Shown one piece after another: positions 51,720 through 62,574 of a DNA stretch of 64,000 bases (the first letter of the stretch is position 1; each line of letters starts with the position of its first letter). The stretch is from Bagarius yarrelli. Lineage: Eukaryota > Chordata > Actinopteri > Siluriformes > Sisoridae. The notes under the pieces are model-generated. The model had not been told where the DNA came from, searched no databases, and saw nothing but the letters and a program-made list of their open reading frames with translations. The stretch is taken from NCBI GenBank assembly GCA_005784505.1, contig VCAZ01000050.1:1952001-2016000 (forward strand), written 5' to 3'. A program made the translations under genes and the position numbers.

Positions 51720-52295
51720 AGATGTGGGTTATCTAGCATCATAAATTTGGGTTGCCTGATAACTGTAGTCAGTTGAGCTTTTAGAAAAAGCTTCTAACCC
51801 ATAAAATGATCCATTCATTAAACAGGATCTGAGTGAGTGACGCGACAGAGAGAAACAGCTGTGACAGACAAGAAGACTCTTTGATTTAAACTGTCAGTCT
51901 GGAGTCTATTCAAGTTGGTAAACCAGCCTAAGATGTTTAAAACTATAATAGAAAAAAAATTAACAACTTGTTTTTAGTTTGTTTTTCAGTTAAATGCATT
52001 AGGCGGTAGAAACACCCTCTGAGAAACACCCTTGTTCTTAGTACAGCTAAGTTAGTACTGAATACACCTGTCCCCCGAACCGCTACAGCTACAAGCTAGC
52101 TAGCTTCAAGAAGTAGTTTAAACGGCTAGCACAAACCAACTGTCTATTCGCCTGCGTGAAAGTAAGACTTAAAAAAAGGACGAGTAGAAATGAAAGTAAG
52201 CATACATACATGCCCGGGTTTCTTTTAAAAGCGTTAGTGACATCTTTGACAACTCTCTGGACCAAGACATCCACCTCCTCCTCCAACTCGGCCAT
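40794..52295 (-). CDS. ptar1: ptar1, protein prenyltransferase alpha subunit repeat containing 1 (7 coding exons)
   Basis: The coding sequence joins minus-strand exons 52295-52210, 50368-50199, 50093-50027, 48877-48773, 46761-46566, 44122-43869 and 41136-40794. This totals 1221 nt, or 406 residues plus TAG, close to the length I recall for mammalian PTAR1 (about 400). Every intron is GT-AG and the frame is kept across all six joins. The protein begins MAELEEEVDVLVQRVVKDV and carries five PFTA-type repeats: NPDFTTAWNV (about 98-107), YPKSPETWIHRRW (133-145), YPSNYNAWSHRIW (185-197), HVSDHSGFHYRQF (224-236) and YPGHETLWCHRRH (283-295). From family knowledge, PTAR1 pairs with the RABGGTB beta subunit as geranylgeranyltransferase III, a cytosolic enzyme that prenylates the Golgi SNARE YKT6 and the F-box protein FBXL2. 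No frameshift or premature stop was seen, so the gene looks functional. The start is fixed by agreement with the family N-terminus. The UTRs and the poly(A) site are not resolved. Confidence 0.95.
41514..41934. mobile_element. hAT-type MITE in ptar1 intron 6
   Basis: The ends are TAGGGATGCACCGATACC and the inverse of TGCATCCCTA. They are preceded by CTTTGCAG (41506-41513) and followed by CTCCGCAG (41935-41942), an 8-bp duplication with two changes. 'gacccgataccgatacagtt' near the right end is an inner inverted match. It is non-coding. Confidence 0.8.
42330..42570 (+). repeat. GA-rich purine tract
   Basis: AG and AAAG units with scattered C and T, in ptar1 intron 6. In the pre-mRNA it is pyrimidine-rich. 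Confidence 0.85.
43455..43640 (+). repeat. Family A SINE, old copy
   Basis: TATTGGTTAAGATATTGGCC head and GGACGTCTGCCAAAGGCCAT tail. It is more diverged than the others. Confidence 0.65.
43869..44122 (-). CDS. ptar1: ptar1 coding exon 6
   Basis: A 254-nt exon with acceptor CTGTGCAG and donor GTGAGA. It encodes ILHDELSSTKLWVSMHVSDH, then GFHYRQFLLKALLAELGQV (fourth repeat). A low-complexity linker of roughly 30 residues follows, rich in Gln, Gly, Pro and Asp. The exon ends with DLIESYPGHETLWCH, the start of the fifth repeat. Confidence 0.95.
44950..45203 (-). repeat. Family B SINE, reversed, in ptar1 intron 5
   Basis: AGTGGTGGCTCAAATGGTTA head (minus strand), B box with GGGTTCAAGCCCCACC, CTCCAGGGGCGCTGTATCAT body and a CATTTCATTGGCTCTGTACA tail. 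It is very similar to the copy at 9281-9530. Confidence 0.9.
45720..46030 (+). repeat. Dispersed repeat copy 2 (shared with 22790-22980)
   Basis: Shares 'caaactgatga' and 'caatcagagga' blocks and their order with the segment at 22790-22980. It lies in ptar1 intron 5. Confidence 0.4.
46566..46761 (-). CDS. ptar1: ptar1 coding exon 5
   Basis: A 196-nt exon with acceptor GTTTCAG and donor GTACCA. It encodes RWVLQRIQKDPSGAAEGNDY, then an EEMKVCADAAGRYPSNYNAW segment and HRIWVLQHMAKGNLK, the third PFTA repeat. It ends exactly at a codon boundary (phase 0). Confidence 0.95.
47871..48523. mobile_element. 653-bp TIR element in ptar1 intron 4
   Basis: The left end TAAGCTGCATTTACACTGC is the inverse of the right end GTGTAAATGCAGCCCTA (13 matching bases, GCTGCATTTACAC). 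The interior is AT-rich and non-coding. No clean target duplication is visible. The flanks (GCACTTGCACCCCT and AGGGGCACAAGGGTGCG) look like another repeat. Confidence 0.65.
48773..48877 (-). CDS. ptar1: ptar1 coding exon 4
   Basis: A 105-nt exon with acceptor TTTACAG and donor GTCAGA. It encodes KELIQCEVLNPEKDLYLGKL and ALTKYPKSPETWIH, which is the start of the second PFTA repeat. The Arg-Arg-Trp of that repeat is completed by the split codon shared with exon 5. Confidence 0.94.
50027..50093 (-). CDS. ptar1: ptar1 coding exon 3
   Basis: A short exon (67 nt) separated from exon 2 by an intron of only 105 bp. The acceptor is CACGCAG and the donor is GTAACA. It encodes ALVDITCTVLLLNPDFTTAW plus NV, the first PFTA repeat. 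It is too short to appear as an open reading frame on its own. Its identity rests on matching phases on both sides and on the conserved repeat. Confidence 0.93.
50199..50368 (-). CDS. ptar1: ptar1 coding exon 2
   Basis: The acceptor AG is at 50370-50369, behind a T-rich tract. The exon encodes DEIGLIPCPEARYNRSPIVL, then the GVESWCVKFLLPYVHNKLLL segment and the RKQWLDRE end. The donor GTAGGA is at 50198-50197 (phase 1). This is the best-conserved block of the protein. Confidence 0.95.
50665..50853 (+). repeat. Family A SINE in ptar1 intron 1
   Basis: TTACAGTGGTTACAGTATTG head, GGGTTTGATTCCCAGCACTG B box, GTCACTTTGGATAGGGGCAT tail. It is antisense to the gene. Confidence 0.8.
51323..51715 (+). 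repeat. (AG)n array, about 390 bp
   Basis: AG dinucleotides with scattered interruptions, including a repeated 'gtgagggagagagaaggaga' motif (near 51378 and 51470). The 130-144-codon Ser-Leu and Arg-Glu frames over it are artefacts. Confidence 0.97.
52210..52295 (-). CDS. ptar1: ptar1 coding exon 1
   Basis: This exon encodes the first 28 residues and two bases of codon 29 (MAELEEEVDV...KRNPG). It ends GGCAT before donor GTATGTATG at 52209-52208 (phase 2). Splicing to exon 2 gives the family-typical N-P-x-I-D-E-I-G-L sequence, which fixes the junction. Confidence 0.92.
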
Positions 52296-52400
52296 TTTCA
52301 GAGCGCCAGTGACGTCAGTACGAGTGACTCAACCTCATCCGGGGAACTGGGCATCTTCCGCGCATGCGCAAACTTTCTCTCGCTTGGCATAGCAACGCTG
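52296..52400 (-). promoter_or_regulatory. ptar1: ptar1 5' flank / promoter-like region
   Basis: This is a GC-rich patch directly upstream of the ptar1 start in otherwise AT-rich DNA. It holds a full CRE octamer TGACGTCA (52310-52317), an AP-1-like TGACTCA (52325-52331) and a perfect NRF-1-type palindrome CGCGCATGCGCA (52359-52370). No TATA box is evident, which fits a housekeeping promoter. The transcription start is unknown, so the CRE may lie in the 5' UTR. Confidence 0.65.
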
Positions 52401-52429
52401 TAGCTTTAATAGAAACAAAAAGGAGGTAT

Positions 52430-53390
52430 GAATACTGTGAATACCGCCTTTTATTTATTTGTACCATTAAATTAATGTTAAGTATGAATTTCAGATGAAA
52501 AACTTGATTTCACTCGAAAGTGCCTAAATAATAAGAGTTTACTTAAATACAGTAAAACAAAAACATGAAGGCAAAATCAAAAGACTAAAATCCCTGCATG
52601 TCGTAATGGACAATGAAAATGACAAAAGTCATCATACAAACTTTTTGGCACACAACTGGGTGCAGGAAATGTTTATTGTACTGTAGTGGCAGGCGGTGCA
52701 TTTGGTATCTGGGCCTTCAGTAGGGATTTACCCGACTGATACACCTCTTGATACCACCATTATCATGCCACAATTATAAAACCCATTAATACTACACAAA
52801 AAACACAATATAACACAGCCTGTCATTACAGAGAGAGAGAGAGAGAGACATTTCACGTATTGAAGGTGAAAACGGCGTTTCTTGCTTTAATAAAAACTCC
52901 AAACATCTACACTACGACCGCAACTGTACCACGTACATCATCTGGAGCAGTTCAGAATCAATATTTATATTAATATTAATATAACATCATAAAAATAAAT
53001 AAATTATATAAGACATTTAAAGGCCAGTGCTACTGGTTTGAAAGTAACAAACATCTCTTTCCCAGGCTGAGACAAGCTAGTTTTTAATAATACAGACTTT
53101 AATAATATAACCCAATTAGCAGTCTGCCACTATTAATATAGTTCCATGTGCAGCACTACTGATTCTAAAGGCCCTGGACTGATTAGATTAACATGGCAGC
53201 ACATAGAGACTGAAATCTGATTGGACAAAAAAAAATCTAACATACACATACACTTACAGGAAGCAGTGCAGCAGGAGAAACACTATGAAATTAAGGGAAT
53301 AAACTGTTGGGAATAAATTAATACAATTTAATAAAAAAATATTAGAATTTATGTTGTAAAATGTAGGTCTTACTGACCCTGACTGCCCAC
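52430..53390. other. No recognisable feature upstream of ptar1
   Basis: AT-rich sequence with a short AG run near 52832-52848. No divergent partner gene of ptar1 was recognised. Confidence 0.5.
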
Positions 53391-53397
53391 CACAGCT

Positions 53398-53470
53398 GTA
53401 CTGTGAATTAATCAAATGGGGATTAAGGGCCTTGCTCAGGGGCCCAGTATCAGCAACTTAGTAATGCTGT
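53398..53470 (-). repeat. Family A SINE fragment, reversed
   Basis: GGGGATTAAGGGCCTTGCTC and AGGGGCCCAGTATCAGCAAC match the SINE body. The ends are missing. Confidence 0.6.
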
Positions 53471-53493
53471 AAAAAATAAAAAGTTTTTTGTTT

Positions 53494-53496
<3 letters not shown>

Positions 53497-53535
<39 letters not shown>
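53497..53535 (+). repeat. (CT)n microsatellite
   Basis: About 38 bp of TC dinucleotides. An (AT)n run follows at 53613-53673. Confidence 0.95.
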
Positions 53536-53537
<2 letters not shown>

Positions 53538-53612
53538 TTGTTTTTTATGAAATTGTATTATTTTATTCCCAACAGTATTTTTTTTTTATTTCGTAGCGTT
53601 TCTCTTTCTGCA

Positions 53613-53632
53613 CTATATATATATATATATAT

Positions 53633-53666
<34 letters not shown>

Positions 53667-53673
53667 TATATAT
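53613..53673 (+). repeat. (AT)n microsatellite
   Basis: About 60 bp of AT dinucleotides with two G interruptions. Confidence 0.9.
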
Positions 53674-54430
53674 GTCTTTTCTGTGCTATATGCTATATAT
53701 ATGCCTTACCTTTAATTATGAGTTATTAAAATGACATTTTATTAAGCCTGATTTTCGCTATAATCACCAGTAGAGGGAAGTAGTGATCTTGTTTTTTGGT
53801 GTTGGATGTTTTTATGACTTATGTAATTTAAATGCATTGTGTTTTCAAAAATAGAAATGATTTCTACAATATAATATAAGAAGACTATAGATGACACATA
53901 ACATTACTTTTATTTCTTTACCTTTAATGAGCAGTGTTTCATGGGAATTGTTTATGTTCTGATTCATTTAGGAAGCAAATCCTGTTTAAATATTGTTAAA
54001 TCTTACAGGATTATCATTGGGTCTCAAAAAAGGGATCTAATCCTTTTTCAACATCACACACATGCTGTAAAAAGGTTCATGATTTTAGCAGACCACAGTT
54101 TAGTTGCCAGGTTAGTTTTAGACCGATTACTGATTAACAGACCTACTAATTTTTCACACCTAAATTACTAACACACAGACTGGTGTAATTATGACGTAAG
54201 CATTGGATTGGGTTGCACCTTGTATCACCTCCAATCAGGGAATAAATACCTTTACATAGATATAATAGCGTTATTAATTTTGTTAGGGGGTTTATTGTAA
54301 TGAGAGATCAGATGCTCTATTTTATAGCTATATTATAACTAGCAACAGTCTAAATTTCGTCAGATTTCTATTGACATTTTTATTTCTGGCATTGAAATAG
54401 AGTGACTTACAGTTATGTAATTTAATTTAA

Positions 54431-54690
54431 GGGGCAGTGGTGGCTCAAATGGTTAAGGTGCTGCGTTGCTGATCTGAAGACCAAAAACACCTGGGTTCAA
54501 GACCCACCACCAGCAAGCCAACCACCGATGGGTCCTTGAGCAAGACCCTTAACCCCTCCTGCTCCAGGGGTGCTGTATCATAGCTGACCCTGCGCCCTGA
54601 CCCCCAACTTACCAAGACGGGATATGCGAAAAACCCTGCATTTCATTGGCTCTGTACACGTACCTCGCACAATGAAAATACAGCTGAATA
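54431..54690 (+). repeat. Family B SINE
   Basis: GGGGCAGTGGTGGCTCAAAT head, CTGGGTTCAAGACCCACCAC B box, CTCCAGGGGTGCTGTATCAT body, GCATTTCATTGGCTCTGTAC tail and an ACCTCGCACAATGAAAATAC end. Confidence 0.9.
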
Positions 54691-54699
54691 TTTATTTAT

Positions 54700-54832
54700 T
54701 TATATTTAAACCACTGAGCAATTAGGGGTTAAGGAATCTGCTCAGAGGTCCAACAGTGGTAAATTGGTAGTGCTGGTAATCGAACCTATAATCTTCCGGT
54801 TATTAATCCCACACATTAATCACTTCCCCAAT
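54700..54832 (-). repeat. Family A SINE, reversed, old
   Basis: TGAGCAATTAGGGGTTAAGG and GGTAATCGAACCTATAATCT (B box inverse). The tail is lost. Confidence 0.65.
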
Positions 54833-54881
54833 CTAAGGGTAATAAACAGATTTCCCATGTTAGTTTTAATAATACATTTAC

Positions 54882-55022
54882 AGCTTTTGCCAGACGTCCT
54901 CATCCAGAGCGACTTCCATTTATCTTAAATAACTGAGCAATTGTGGGTTAAGGGCCTTGCTCAGGGGCCCAATAATGGCAACCTGGTTGTGCTGGGAAGC
55001 AAACTCTGATCTTTCAGGTACC
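54882..55022 (-). repeat. Family A SINE, reversed, 5'-truncated
   Basis: TTGCCAGACGTCCTCATCCA tail and GCTCAGGGGCCCAATAATGG body. It ends near the B box. Confidence 0.75.
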
Positions 55023-55734
55023 ACTTATATGGAAGGAGTCTCCAAATTTCTAGTTCTCTCTGTTATATAAGCTGCATTTGTTTGTATGCCTGACTAACTT
55101 TGAGAAAAGGAAAAAAAACAGTAAAGGACTCACTGTTTGTACAACTGTTTATTAAGCTGCTATTACATAAGTGATAATAATAAGAACTAATTCATTCTGC
55201 TGTAGTTTCAGAAGATTAAACTTAACTACTGCCCTACGCTGAGTCATGGCTTGTAATTGCAGCCTGTTCTAAGCAGAAACGCTGTTCTAGAAAACTCCTT
55301 AGTACTACAAACACTTTCATTTTAAACTGTTTGGTAGGATAGTTTCCTTTCTATCCACTGCACACTGATATTCTCATAAATACAACCGGACGACATTCAA
55401 CACTTATATAGGGGAAAAACTGTACACTAACTTTTAACATCCCCGATATGTGATTCCAAGAAATGATTTAAAAATAAATAAATAAATAAATATTATTTTA
55501 ACATAGCGTATAAAGCAAATATAACTTTTTTGTAGGATAAGACAGATGTTAGCAAACTCTGTGTAGTTTCAGGCTAGACAGTAGAACAGTGCTGTGAAGA
55601 TATATTCTCTGTACAGTGATTTTAATTTGATCTGTGATCAAGTGAACACTGAAACGCCGGAGTTTACTTTTACTAAAGTGTTTATGTGAAAAAAAGCATA
55701 AACATGATAAAAACTAGTCTCGGATCATCGTCAA

Positions 55735-55965
55735 ACTTCAGACAACTTATTCCAGATTTAGTCTCACTGTTACATCTTAAAAAATGATCGTCCAGCTCAT
55801 CCCAGAGTTGTTTAATGGGCTTGAGGTTAGGGCTCTGTGCAGGACACAAGGTCTTCCACTTCGACTATAACACACATCTTTATGGAGCTCAGATACTTTG
55901 TGGACAGGGGCAATGTCATGCTGGAACAGTGTTTGGGCCTCTTAGTCATATTGAGGAAATAATAT
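55735..55965 (-). mobile_element. Tc1-like fossil, reversed, partial
   Basis: 'gggcaatgtcatgctggaac' (inverse of the VQHDNAP region) with 'ggagctcagatactttgtgg'. The termini are missing. Confidence 0.5.
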
Positions 55966-55969
55966 AATT

Positions 55970-58600
55970 CAACAAGAAGCGAGATAAATGGAAAATCCTC
56001 TTCTTAGACCTGAGCCTGAAATGTCTAAATTAGTTGAGTTAGTTCAATAATGTCCACAGATTCAGATCACAGACATGATGGACACCATGCTGGATTTTCC
56101 AGAAAGGCTGGAATACGTCCAGAAAACAACAAACTCACTATAGACGAATAGATCTTTCATGAACGTAATCATCACCTGCAATTCTCAGCTCCTTACTTAC
56201 TTACTTTCTTTCGGAATATTTAAAATGATGTCTTGCTTGTGTTATTATTTTAACTTGCCTGAATCTTTTAATAATTATGGAATATATAGATGGTGTTATC
56301 CACACCACCCACCATGTCCCATCGCACGCAGAAGTAATATAAACACAGTACAGGCCAGGTCAGGAATTTGCGTTCCTTTCCAGTGGGAGCTGGTGGAAAT
56401 AAATCTATTCTTTCAATGCTATACCTGTTCCTTCCATTATCTGTTCATGTCGAACATCATTCGAGAAGGCTTTTTTATTCCATGCGTACAAATTAGTGGC
56501 TTCAAGCCATATTTTTAGTTGGATTCAACCCTGTGTAGCAAAAAAAAAAAAAAAGGACACACAATGATGGCTGATCTCTAAGAAACACTGCCATCCTGTT
56601 GCTTTGCCTGGTTACTGGTTTTCTTTTTTAAGAGAAGAGCTCATATCGTTATAACAGGAACAACCACAAAATCCTGACTATCTATTTACTCACCCACATG
56701 AAGAATGTGCTATTGGAGCAGTTTGAGCTAGGTGCGTTAACTTTAACTCCATGTTAATAAACAAAAAACAAACTGGTATTTGACTGAACCAGTTGCGAAC
56801 AGACACAGTATTTAACCAGAACCAAAGGTTTTTTTTAGTGTTTTATAGTTTATATTTTGGATTTTTACTTAAGGGTGGGGTATGATGGTGTAAACAGATA
56901 TTTAGGACATTCAGAAGGTGGAGTCATTTGGGAGAGTCAAGTTCCAGGGGGTTCTAATGCTAACGCAGGTTTAAGTGGCTACAATATTATGACTTTAATA
57001 CATTTTTATCAAATATATTAGGAAAAATATATTTTTTTCTTCGATTCGGTGTGCATCTGTTAGGGCCCCCCCCCTTCCCCCATTTCAATCCAAATGTTTT
57101 TCATGCCAGGCATTGTCATCTGAGTTTAAACACCAAGTTGTGGCAGTAAAACGAAATATTGCAGACAACTGCCGGAGCAGAAAGAAGGCAGAGAACAGAA
57201 TGGAAACTTTTGGAAAGGGCAGTCTGGTATGCATGGGTGCTATTGTTAGTGTTGGATCCTTGGATCACGGCTCAGAAAGTCACATGACGTCCCCTTAAGA
57301 AAGCTATTTCAGATCTTCAGTGAGCAATAAACACACACCCCATAATTATTATGATTCCAGCGCGACGTACACAGGATCATGTTTTCTTTCAAGTAAGATT
57401 AATTGGTAGTATTATTAGTTGTATAAATGATCAGCTGGACATGAAGACATGTCGGGTGATCGAAGGGATATATTTAATGACTGGAAAAAAAGATGTAGAA
57501 CAAGCCCTGACAGTTGTGTCTGACAGAAATAAGTCATGTAATTACATCCTTTGGGAAGATTTGAGATGATGTCATGGTTCTGGATTTCAGGACAAGTGGT
57601 GGTGTGTTCCATGTGTTTTCAATGGAGTGTAGCCTCTTTGTCAAACGAACTGATGACATAGTGCAACACTTACAAGTCAATCACCTCAAGTCAGTTCATT
57701 TGATTCAATTAGCTCAACAAGATATAAATAGCTAGGTAGCTAGAAGCAATGGATATATAAGGTATACAGGTACCAGCTTGTGGGCGTTATACTTCGGATA
57801 ACCTCACAAACTAGAATTTTAGCATCACTATAAAGTATAACTGATAATCATAGACATCCACAAACAGACCACCTAACCACCGGTTTTACAAAAACGGGAT
57901 TTTGCTGACTTTTCTAAAACAGTGTGTATCAGACACTCCACAGAATCTCATGTCTAGCTAATAAAAATAATTTTTTTAATGGATGAAAATAAGGATTAGA
58001 ATGTGTATTTTTTTTTTTTAAATTAACCCCACAAAAATGCTAATGGATATAAATATGATGAATAAAATATAGATGATACATTTTGCCAGTTCCACAGCAT
58101 CAGCAACATACAGTTGCCAATGGTTGAAATGAAAGTGAAAGCTTGGTGCAACCATATATATACGGACAGTATATATATATATAATATATATATATATAGG
58201 TTTTACTTACTGTTATATATATATATATATATATAAATTTTGTTTACTGTGTTTACTGGGAAAAAAAATTGTTATGTTTGGGAAAAAACCTCAGGTCAGT
58301 TAGTATAATACGGGTTAAACATACAAATCAGTAGCGTTACCTTTACACATGCCATGCAGATATTTTAATATACAGAGGACAGGGGTTCAACATATTTCTT
58401 TACTTTATATAAAAAACTATAGACTAGATATAAAAGCTAAGAGACAATATATAATGTTCAAATGTTTGGAAGACATAATATTTATTCAGTGCTAAAGGTA
58501 AAGGATGTGATGTGGTGCCTTTTTTAGGTTAGCGGTATAACATATATAGTGTATGGAAATATTTATTACATCTGTTATGTTTAATACATTTCTGTAAACT
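55970..58600. other. No recognisable feature
   Basis: Unique-looking AT-rich DNA. It contains a 119-codon open frame (56159-56518) without a known domain, a poly-C run near 57067 and AT runs at 58170-58198 and 58213-58236. Confidence 0.5.
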
Positions 58601-58622
58601 GTAATGTCCTGGTAGCATTAAA

Positions 58623-59035
58623 GCATCTGTAGTCAAAAGTTTGTGGACACCTCGCCAACCAGATCCAAATTTGGTTACTACTGAACAGTATGTTGGACAG
58701 TATGTTGAAGCATTACATCACTCCGTCACTGAAACTCAAACGCTGTTCCAGTGTGACAATGCCCCTGTGCACAAACCACAGAGGTCCATGAAGACACGGT
58801 GTGTGGAGTTGTAGTTGGAAATACTCGTGTCTTCTGCACAACGCTTTGATCTTAACACCACTGGGATGATCTGGAACCCTTGACCGCACCACTATTTTAT
58901 CTGAATGAACACATATCTTACATTCAAGCTCCAAAATTTAGAAGACTAAAGCTTAATCTAACAGCAACATGGGGAGTAAAACTGATATAAGATATATTTA
59001 AATATCCACAATCCTTTGGAAATATAGTGTATGTG
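58623..59035 (+). mobile_element. Tc1-like fossil, near full length
   Basis: Begins AAAGTTTGTGGACACCTCGC, holds 'ctgttccagtgtgacaatgc' (FQCDNAP-like, near 58742) and 'ctgaatgaacacatatctta', and ends ATCCTTTGGAAATATAGTGT. This is the most complete uninterrupted copy, about 410 bp. It is shorter than a full Tc1, so it is an internally deleted, non-autonomous form. Confidence 0.7.
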
Positions 59036-59061
59036 AGATTAACCGGAACAATGATTGTGAA

Positions 59062-59205
59062 GGAGCAGTGGTAGCTTAGTGGAGAACGTGTTGGTCTCGC
59101 TGATCAGAAGGTTCTGAGTTCAAATTAGGTGGTGAGCTTTTATAATTCTTACCTGCTTAGTTATATGAATGGGATTAATGAAAGTCCATCTGGAATGTTA
59201 CAATC
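59062..59205 (+). repeat. Family A SINE, degraded
   Basis: AGCAGTGGTAGCTTAGTGGA head followed by divergent sequence. A 'cttagttatatgaatggga' piece remains of the body. Confidence 0.5.
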
Positions 59206-59219
59206 TAACTGTAATTTCA

Positions 59220-61240
59220 TTCTTGTAAAAAATTATATTTAGAAACAAAATCTAAGGGTAGTTTTAGGTACATAACAATTTACCTACTCACACACTAACT
59301 GCTGACTCCTGGTAAGTTCCTGTTGAACCTTGAGCCAATCCAGTATATAACAGTGAGGATTATATACTGTATGGGATGACGGTCAATTACAGAGCATTAT
59401 GCACAAACATTTATTGACTTTTAGATTAAGTTTAGTGTAAACTTAATCTGTTAAGCCACATAAACGCAATGATATTTAATAGATAATAACCCAAACTCAG
59501 GATCGAACCCAGGATGTTAACAAGAAAAATGAAGCTCTAGAAGCAAAATTTTGATTTAAAAGTGAAGATTTTATTCCAAAATTACACACACTGATCTACA
59601 GACAACACATTCAGTTGTTTACTAAGGGAGATTTTTTTTGTGTGCTTCAGTTACATGTCATTCTGACCTTCGACTGAAAGGTGCAATAGGTGATTTTATT
59701 TTTTTTAAAGTTGATATTTATACAGAAAATAAAGTGGAAAGCAAAACAAAACAAAACAATCTGTCCTAAGATAACTTTGGTGAGTAAAGCCATATGGAAA
59801 ACTGACTTCCTGTACTGGAATGCTTGTTAGTGTTTTGATTTTGTGGGCACTATGCAGTCCAAAGATCTCAGAGACAGAGCTTTGTGATCAGGGACTGGAA
59901 AGGGAACATGGGTTCAAGGAGTAAAGAAAACCACTGATTAAAACGTATCTAATGCATTTTAAGATCATTTATTTAACTGTGTCAGGTCAGGTTTGCATAA
60001 TAACCCCAAAAATCCGACTAAAGTCATTGTGTAACCCGACTTTTGTCCTAATTAAAAAACAGTGAATAAATCTTTGCATGATTGATTAAATAAATGTCGA
60101 ACACTTGTGGAACTGAGGATGTATCGTATGACGTTTACCCACTAAATTATTTGCACAAAGTATCATTTTACAGAGAAGTTACTGTTCCAACCTGTTCAGA
60201 TTCGTATAACAAATCAGTGAGTTGGATGACCTGTACAGGCACAATGCCTGGAGACACAACCAATCAGAATGACATAGTAGCAAGAAAAAGAATAGATTAG
60301 ATAACTAGCTCAAATCAGCCATCCTTTTTTTTCCCTCTTTGTAGTCATAGTAACTAGATAGCAGGGATTAGATGAGATAATAAAAGCCAGCTGTAGTCTA
60401 TAATGTGGACTATCAGAGAGCCGAGTGCTTGAGACTTATAGTATGTCCTGCTTTGGATTAAGTGCAGATAGTTTCTGTTTATTTTTGTGTCTATGTTTTG
60501 TTTTTTGGGTTTTTTTTCCGCCAGTATCCTGACTTCTACATATATTGTGCAGTTTTGTATGTGATAAAACATTTAACAAGTAAACAGGTTTGTAATTTCA
60601 ATGCTCTAGATTTGCCTGAGATAAATAAGCCCTAGAATTTATTCCTTAAGGTTTTTTATAAAAAGTTACTTCTACAGTGGTTTGCCTTGAGACCGGATTC
60701 ATACCCTTGATATTGTAGCAATAGCTCCAGCTTTGGCTCATCCTGCTCTTGCTCCCCAGCACCCAGCTGTGACAGCTGTGTTATGTTTCCCAATTACAGC
60801 CTTTAGTTTTATATTATTGAAATAGTTGAATCAATTGCATTAATTGCATATAAGTGAAACAAAACAGTTTTGCGAGTGACTGAATAAAATGCGAAAAATG
60901 GGTGTTTTTACTGAAAAACACGATCAACAATGAGATTTGTGTGATGATTTAAATTGAACGATTTGTGTCTGCTCTAAAATTGATCTTGTCCAACAACAGG
61001 ACAGCCTGGGGTGTTTTATTACGCTTATATCGTAGCAACTGATAAAGAGCTTTAATTAAGTAAGCATAAGTAATAGCTCAGCGGGGTAAGGTATTGCACC
61101 TCCTGAACACAGGAGGGAACCCTCGTCTGAATATATGCTTACTTCCGCATCTCTGCTTCTTGTAGTTAGCCTTTATAAGCTATCCATGCTAATATATTTT
61201 TCAAATGACCATTTATTTACTAAAGAGTACATTTACCTTT
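59220..61240. other. No recognisable feature
   Basis: AT-rich DNA with short A and T runs. Several short open frames show no domain. No conserved exon seen. Confidence 0.5.
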
Positions 61241-61249
61241 AAGGCATTT

Positions 61250-61338
61250 GTCAACTACGCAACTAAGGGCCTCGTAGTCTGGGGCCCAGCAGTAGCAACT
61301 TGGTGGTGCTGGGAATCGAAACACCTTAATCACTGCAG
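61250..61338 (-). repeat. Family A SINE fragment, reversed
   Basis: GTCTGGGGCCCAGCAGTAGC and AACTTGGTGGTGCTGGGAAT match the SINE body. Confidence 0.65.
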
Positions 61339-61344
61339 TGTTTT

Positions 61345-61480
61345 TTCAGTTTACCCCAAAGAGGGCTGTTTGCAGAACACTCTAGTTTCTTCCACTACAA
61401 TTAAAACACACCTTCATGTCTTCATTGAGCTCAGGAGCTTTGTGCACAGGGGGAATTTTCATTCTGTAATGATTTTGAGA
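61345..61480 (-). mobile_element. Tc1-like fossil fragment, reversed
   Basis: 'ttcatgtcttcattgagctc' and 'agctttgtgcacagggggaa' are reversed transposase C-terminal sequence (VHKA region). Confidence 0.5.
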
Positions 61481-61804
61481 ACAGTTTAAGAAATAAAAAT
61501 ACATGCTTGTGACGCCCAGGTGTTCAGACAACTTAGGACTTCAAGAGAGCAGCATCATCTCAGGTTAAAGAGAGGTTCTAATTTGATCGATGTTATCTGT
61601 AGATTTTTCTGGATAGCCTAGTATTTACCCTCCAGCAATCCCTCCATTTTTATTCGAAGGGCTCCAAACTAAATAGATACTAACTTGAGTGTTGATGTCT
61701 GGACGGTGCAAGGCTGAAGAGAGAAGGCTTTCGGACATTATCCAAACATAGCCTCTGCACGGCAGTGATCGAAGGAGAATGGACAGAGTGTTTGTGTGTG
61801 TAAG

Positions 61805-61808
<4 letters not shown>

Positions 61809-61857
<49 letters not shown>
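61809..61857 (+). repeat. (AG)n microsatellite
   Basis: About 48 bp of AG dinucleotides. Confidence 0.95.
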
Positions 61858-61860
<3 letters not shown>

Positions 61861-62574
61861 GCGCAGAATGTTCAGGACGCAGATTTGGATCTTCTTTTCA
61901 CTTTTAAAAACAAATACTAACTTGATCTAACTGCCCTTTACTATTTCTAACACTCTCGTTGGTTATGGTTAACGGTTAAGTAGCAATACTATAAAAGCAT
62001 TCGAAACTATGCATTCTGTAATCATCAACAGTGCTTCAAAATGTTCTTTGTATACAGTAGTTGGGGACTCTTAAGCATACAATCACCAGACCGACAACGA
62101 GTGTTCTAGATCTGACCTTGTTTTCGAAGGGAATTATTTGTGCTGATAAAGTAATTGAAAACAGTTTTATAAAGGACCTAAACCCACATTTCAGAGTAGT
62201 AAATTCTAAATGGGCTCTGGGATGTGCTGAGGCCATACATCTTACCCTTGACCTGTAGTAATATTTACATCTGCACACTATCAGCCACACTACTTAATCT
62301 TTCTCTCTTTTTTACACACACACACACACACACAGGACACACACACAGGCACATGCCTAAACATGCATATCTGCTGCAGCTGTTTTTATACACACAATTA
62401 CAAAAATACATCACCTGAGAAACTCTAATCACATACCTAATCGAATATATTTTACAGAGGCATCGTAATCAAAAAGAAGTGTTCGCCGTTCGGAAAATTA
62501 AAGCATTTTATTTTATTTATTTAAATTATTTAATGCCCTTTAAATAATTCAATAGCGTTACAACATATTACACA

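Larger units (their letters stand above)
50369..52209 (-). other. ptar1: ptar1 intron 1
   Basis: A GT-AG intron of 1841 bp. It contains an approximately 390-bp AG array (51323-51715), which reads as a pyrimidine tract in the transcript, and a family A SINE in the opposite orientation (about 50665-50853). I see no other coding signal in it. Confidence 0.85.

Noticed and set aside
51308..51776. Long Ser-Leu and Arg-Glu open frames (132-144 codons)
   Set aside because: They are translations of an AG dinucleotide array on both strands, with no start context or domain.
56159..56518. 119-codon plus-strand frame in an otherwise empty region
   Set aside because: Cys- and aromatic-rich, typical of AT-rich noise. 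No recognised domain, splice signals or promoter.
57113..57298. 61-codon basic frame (NCRSRKKAENRMETFGKG...)
   Set aside because: Looks briefly like a basic region, but has no leucine zipper, splice sites or neighbours to support an exon.
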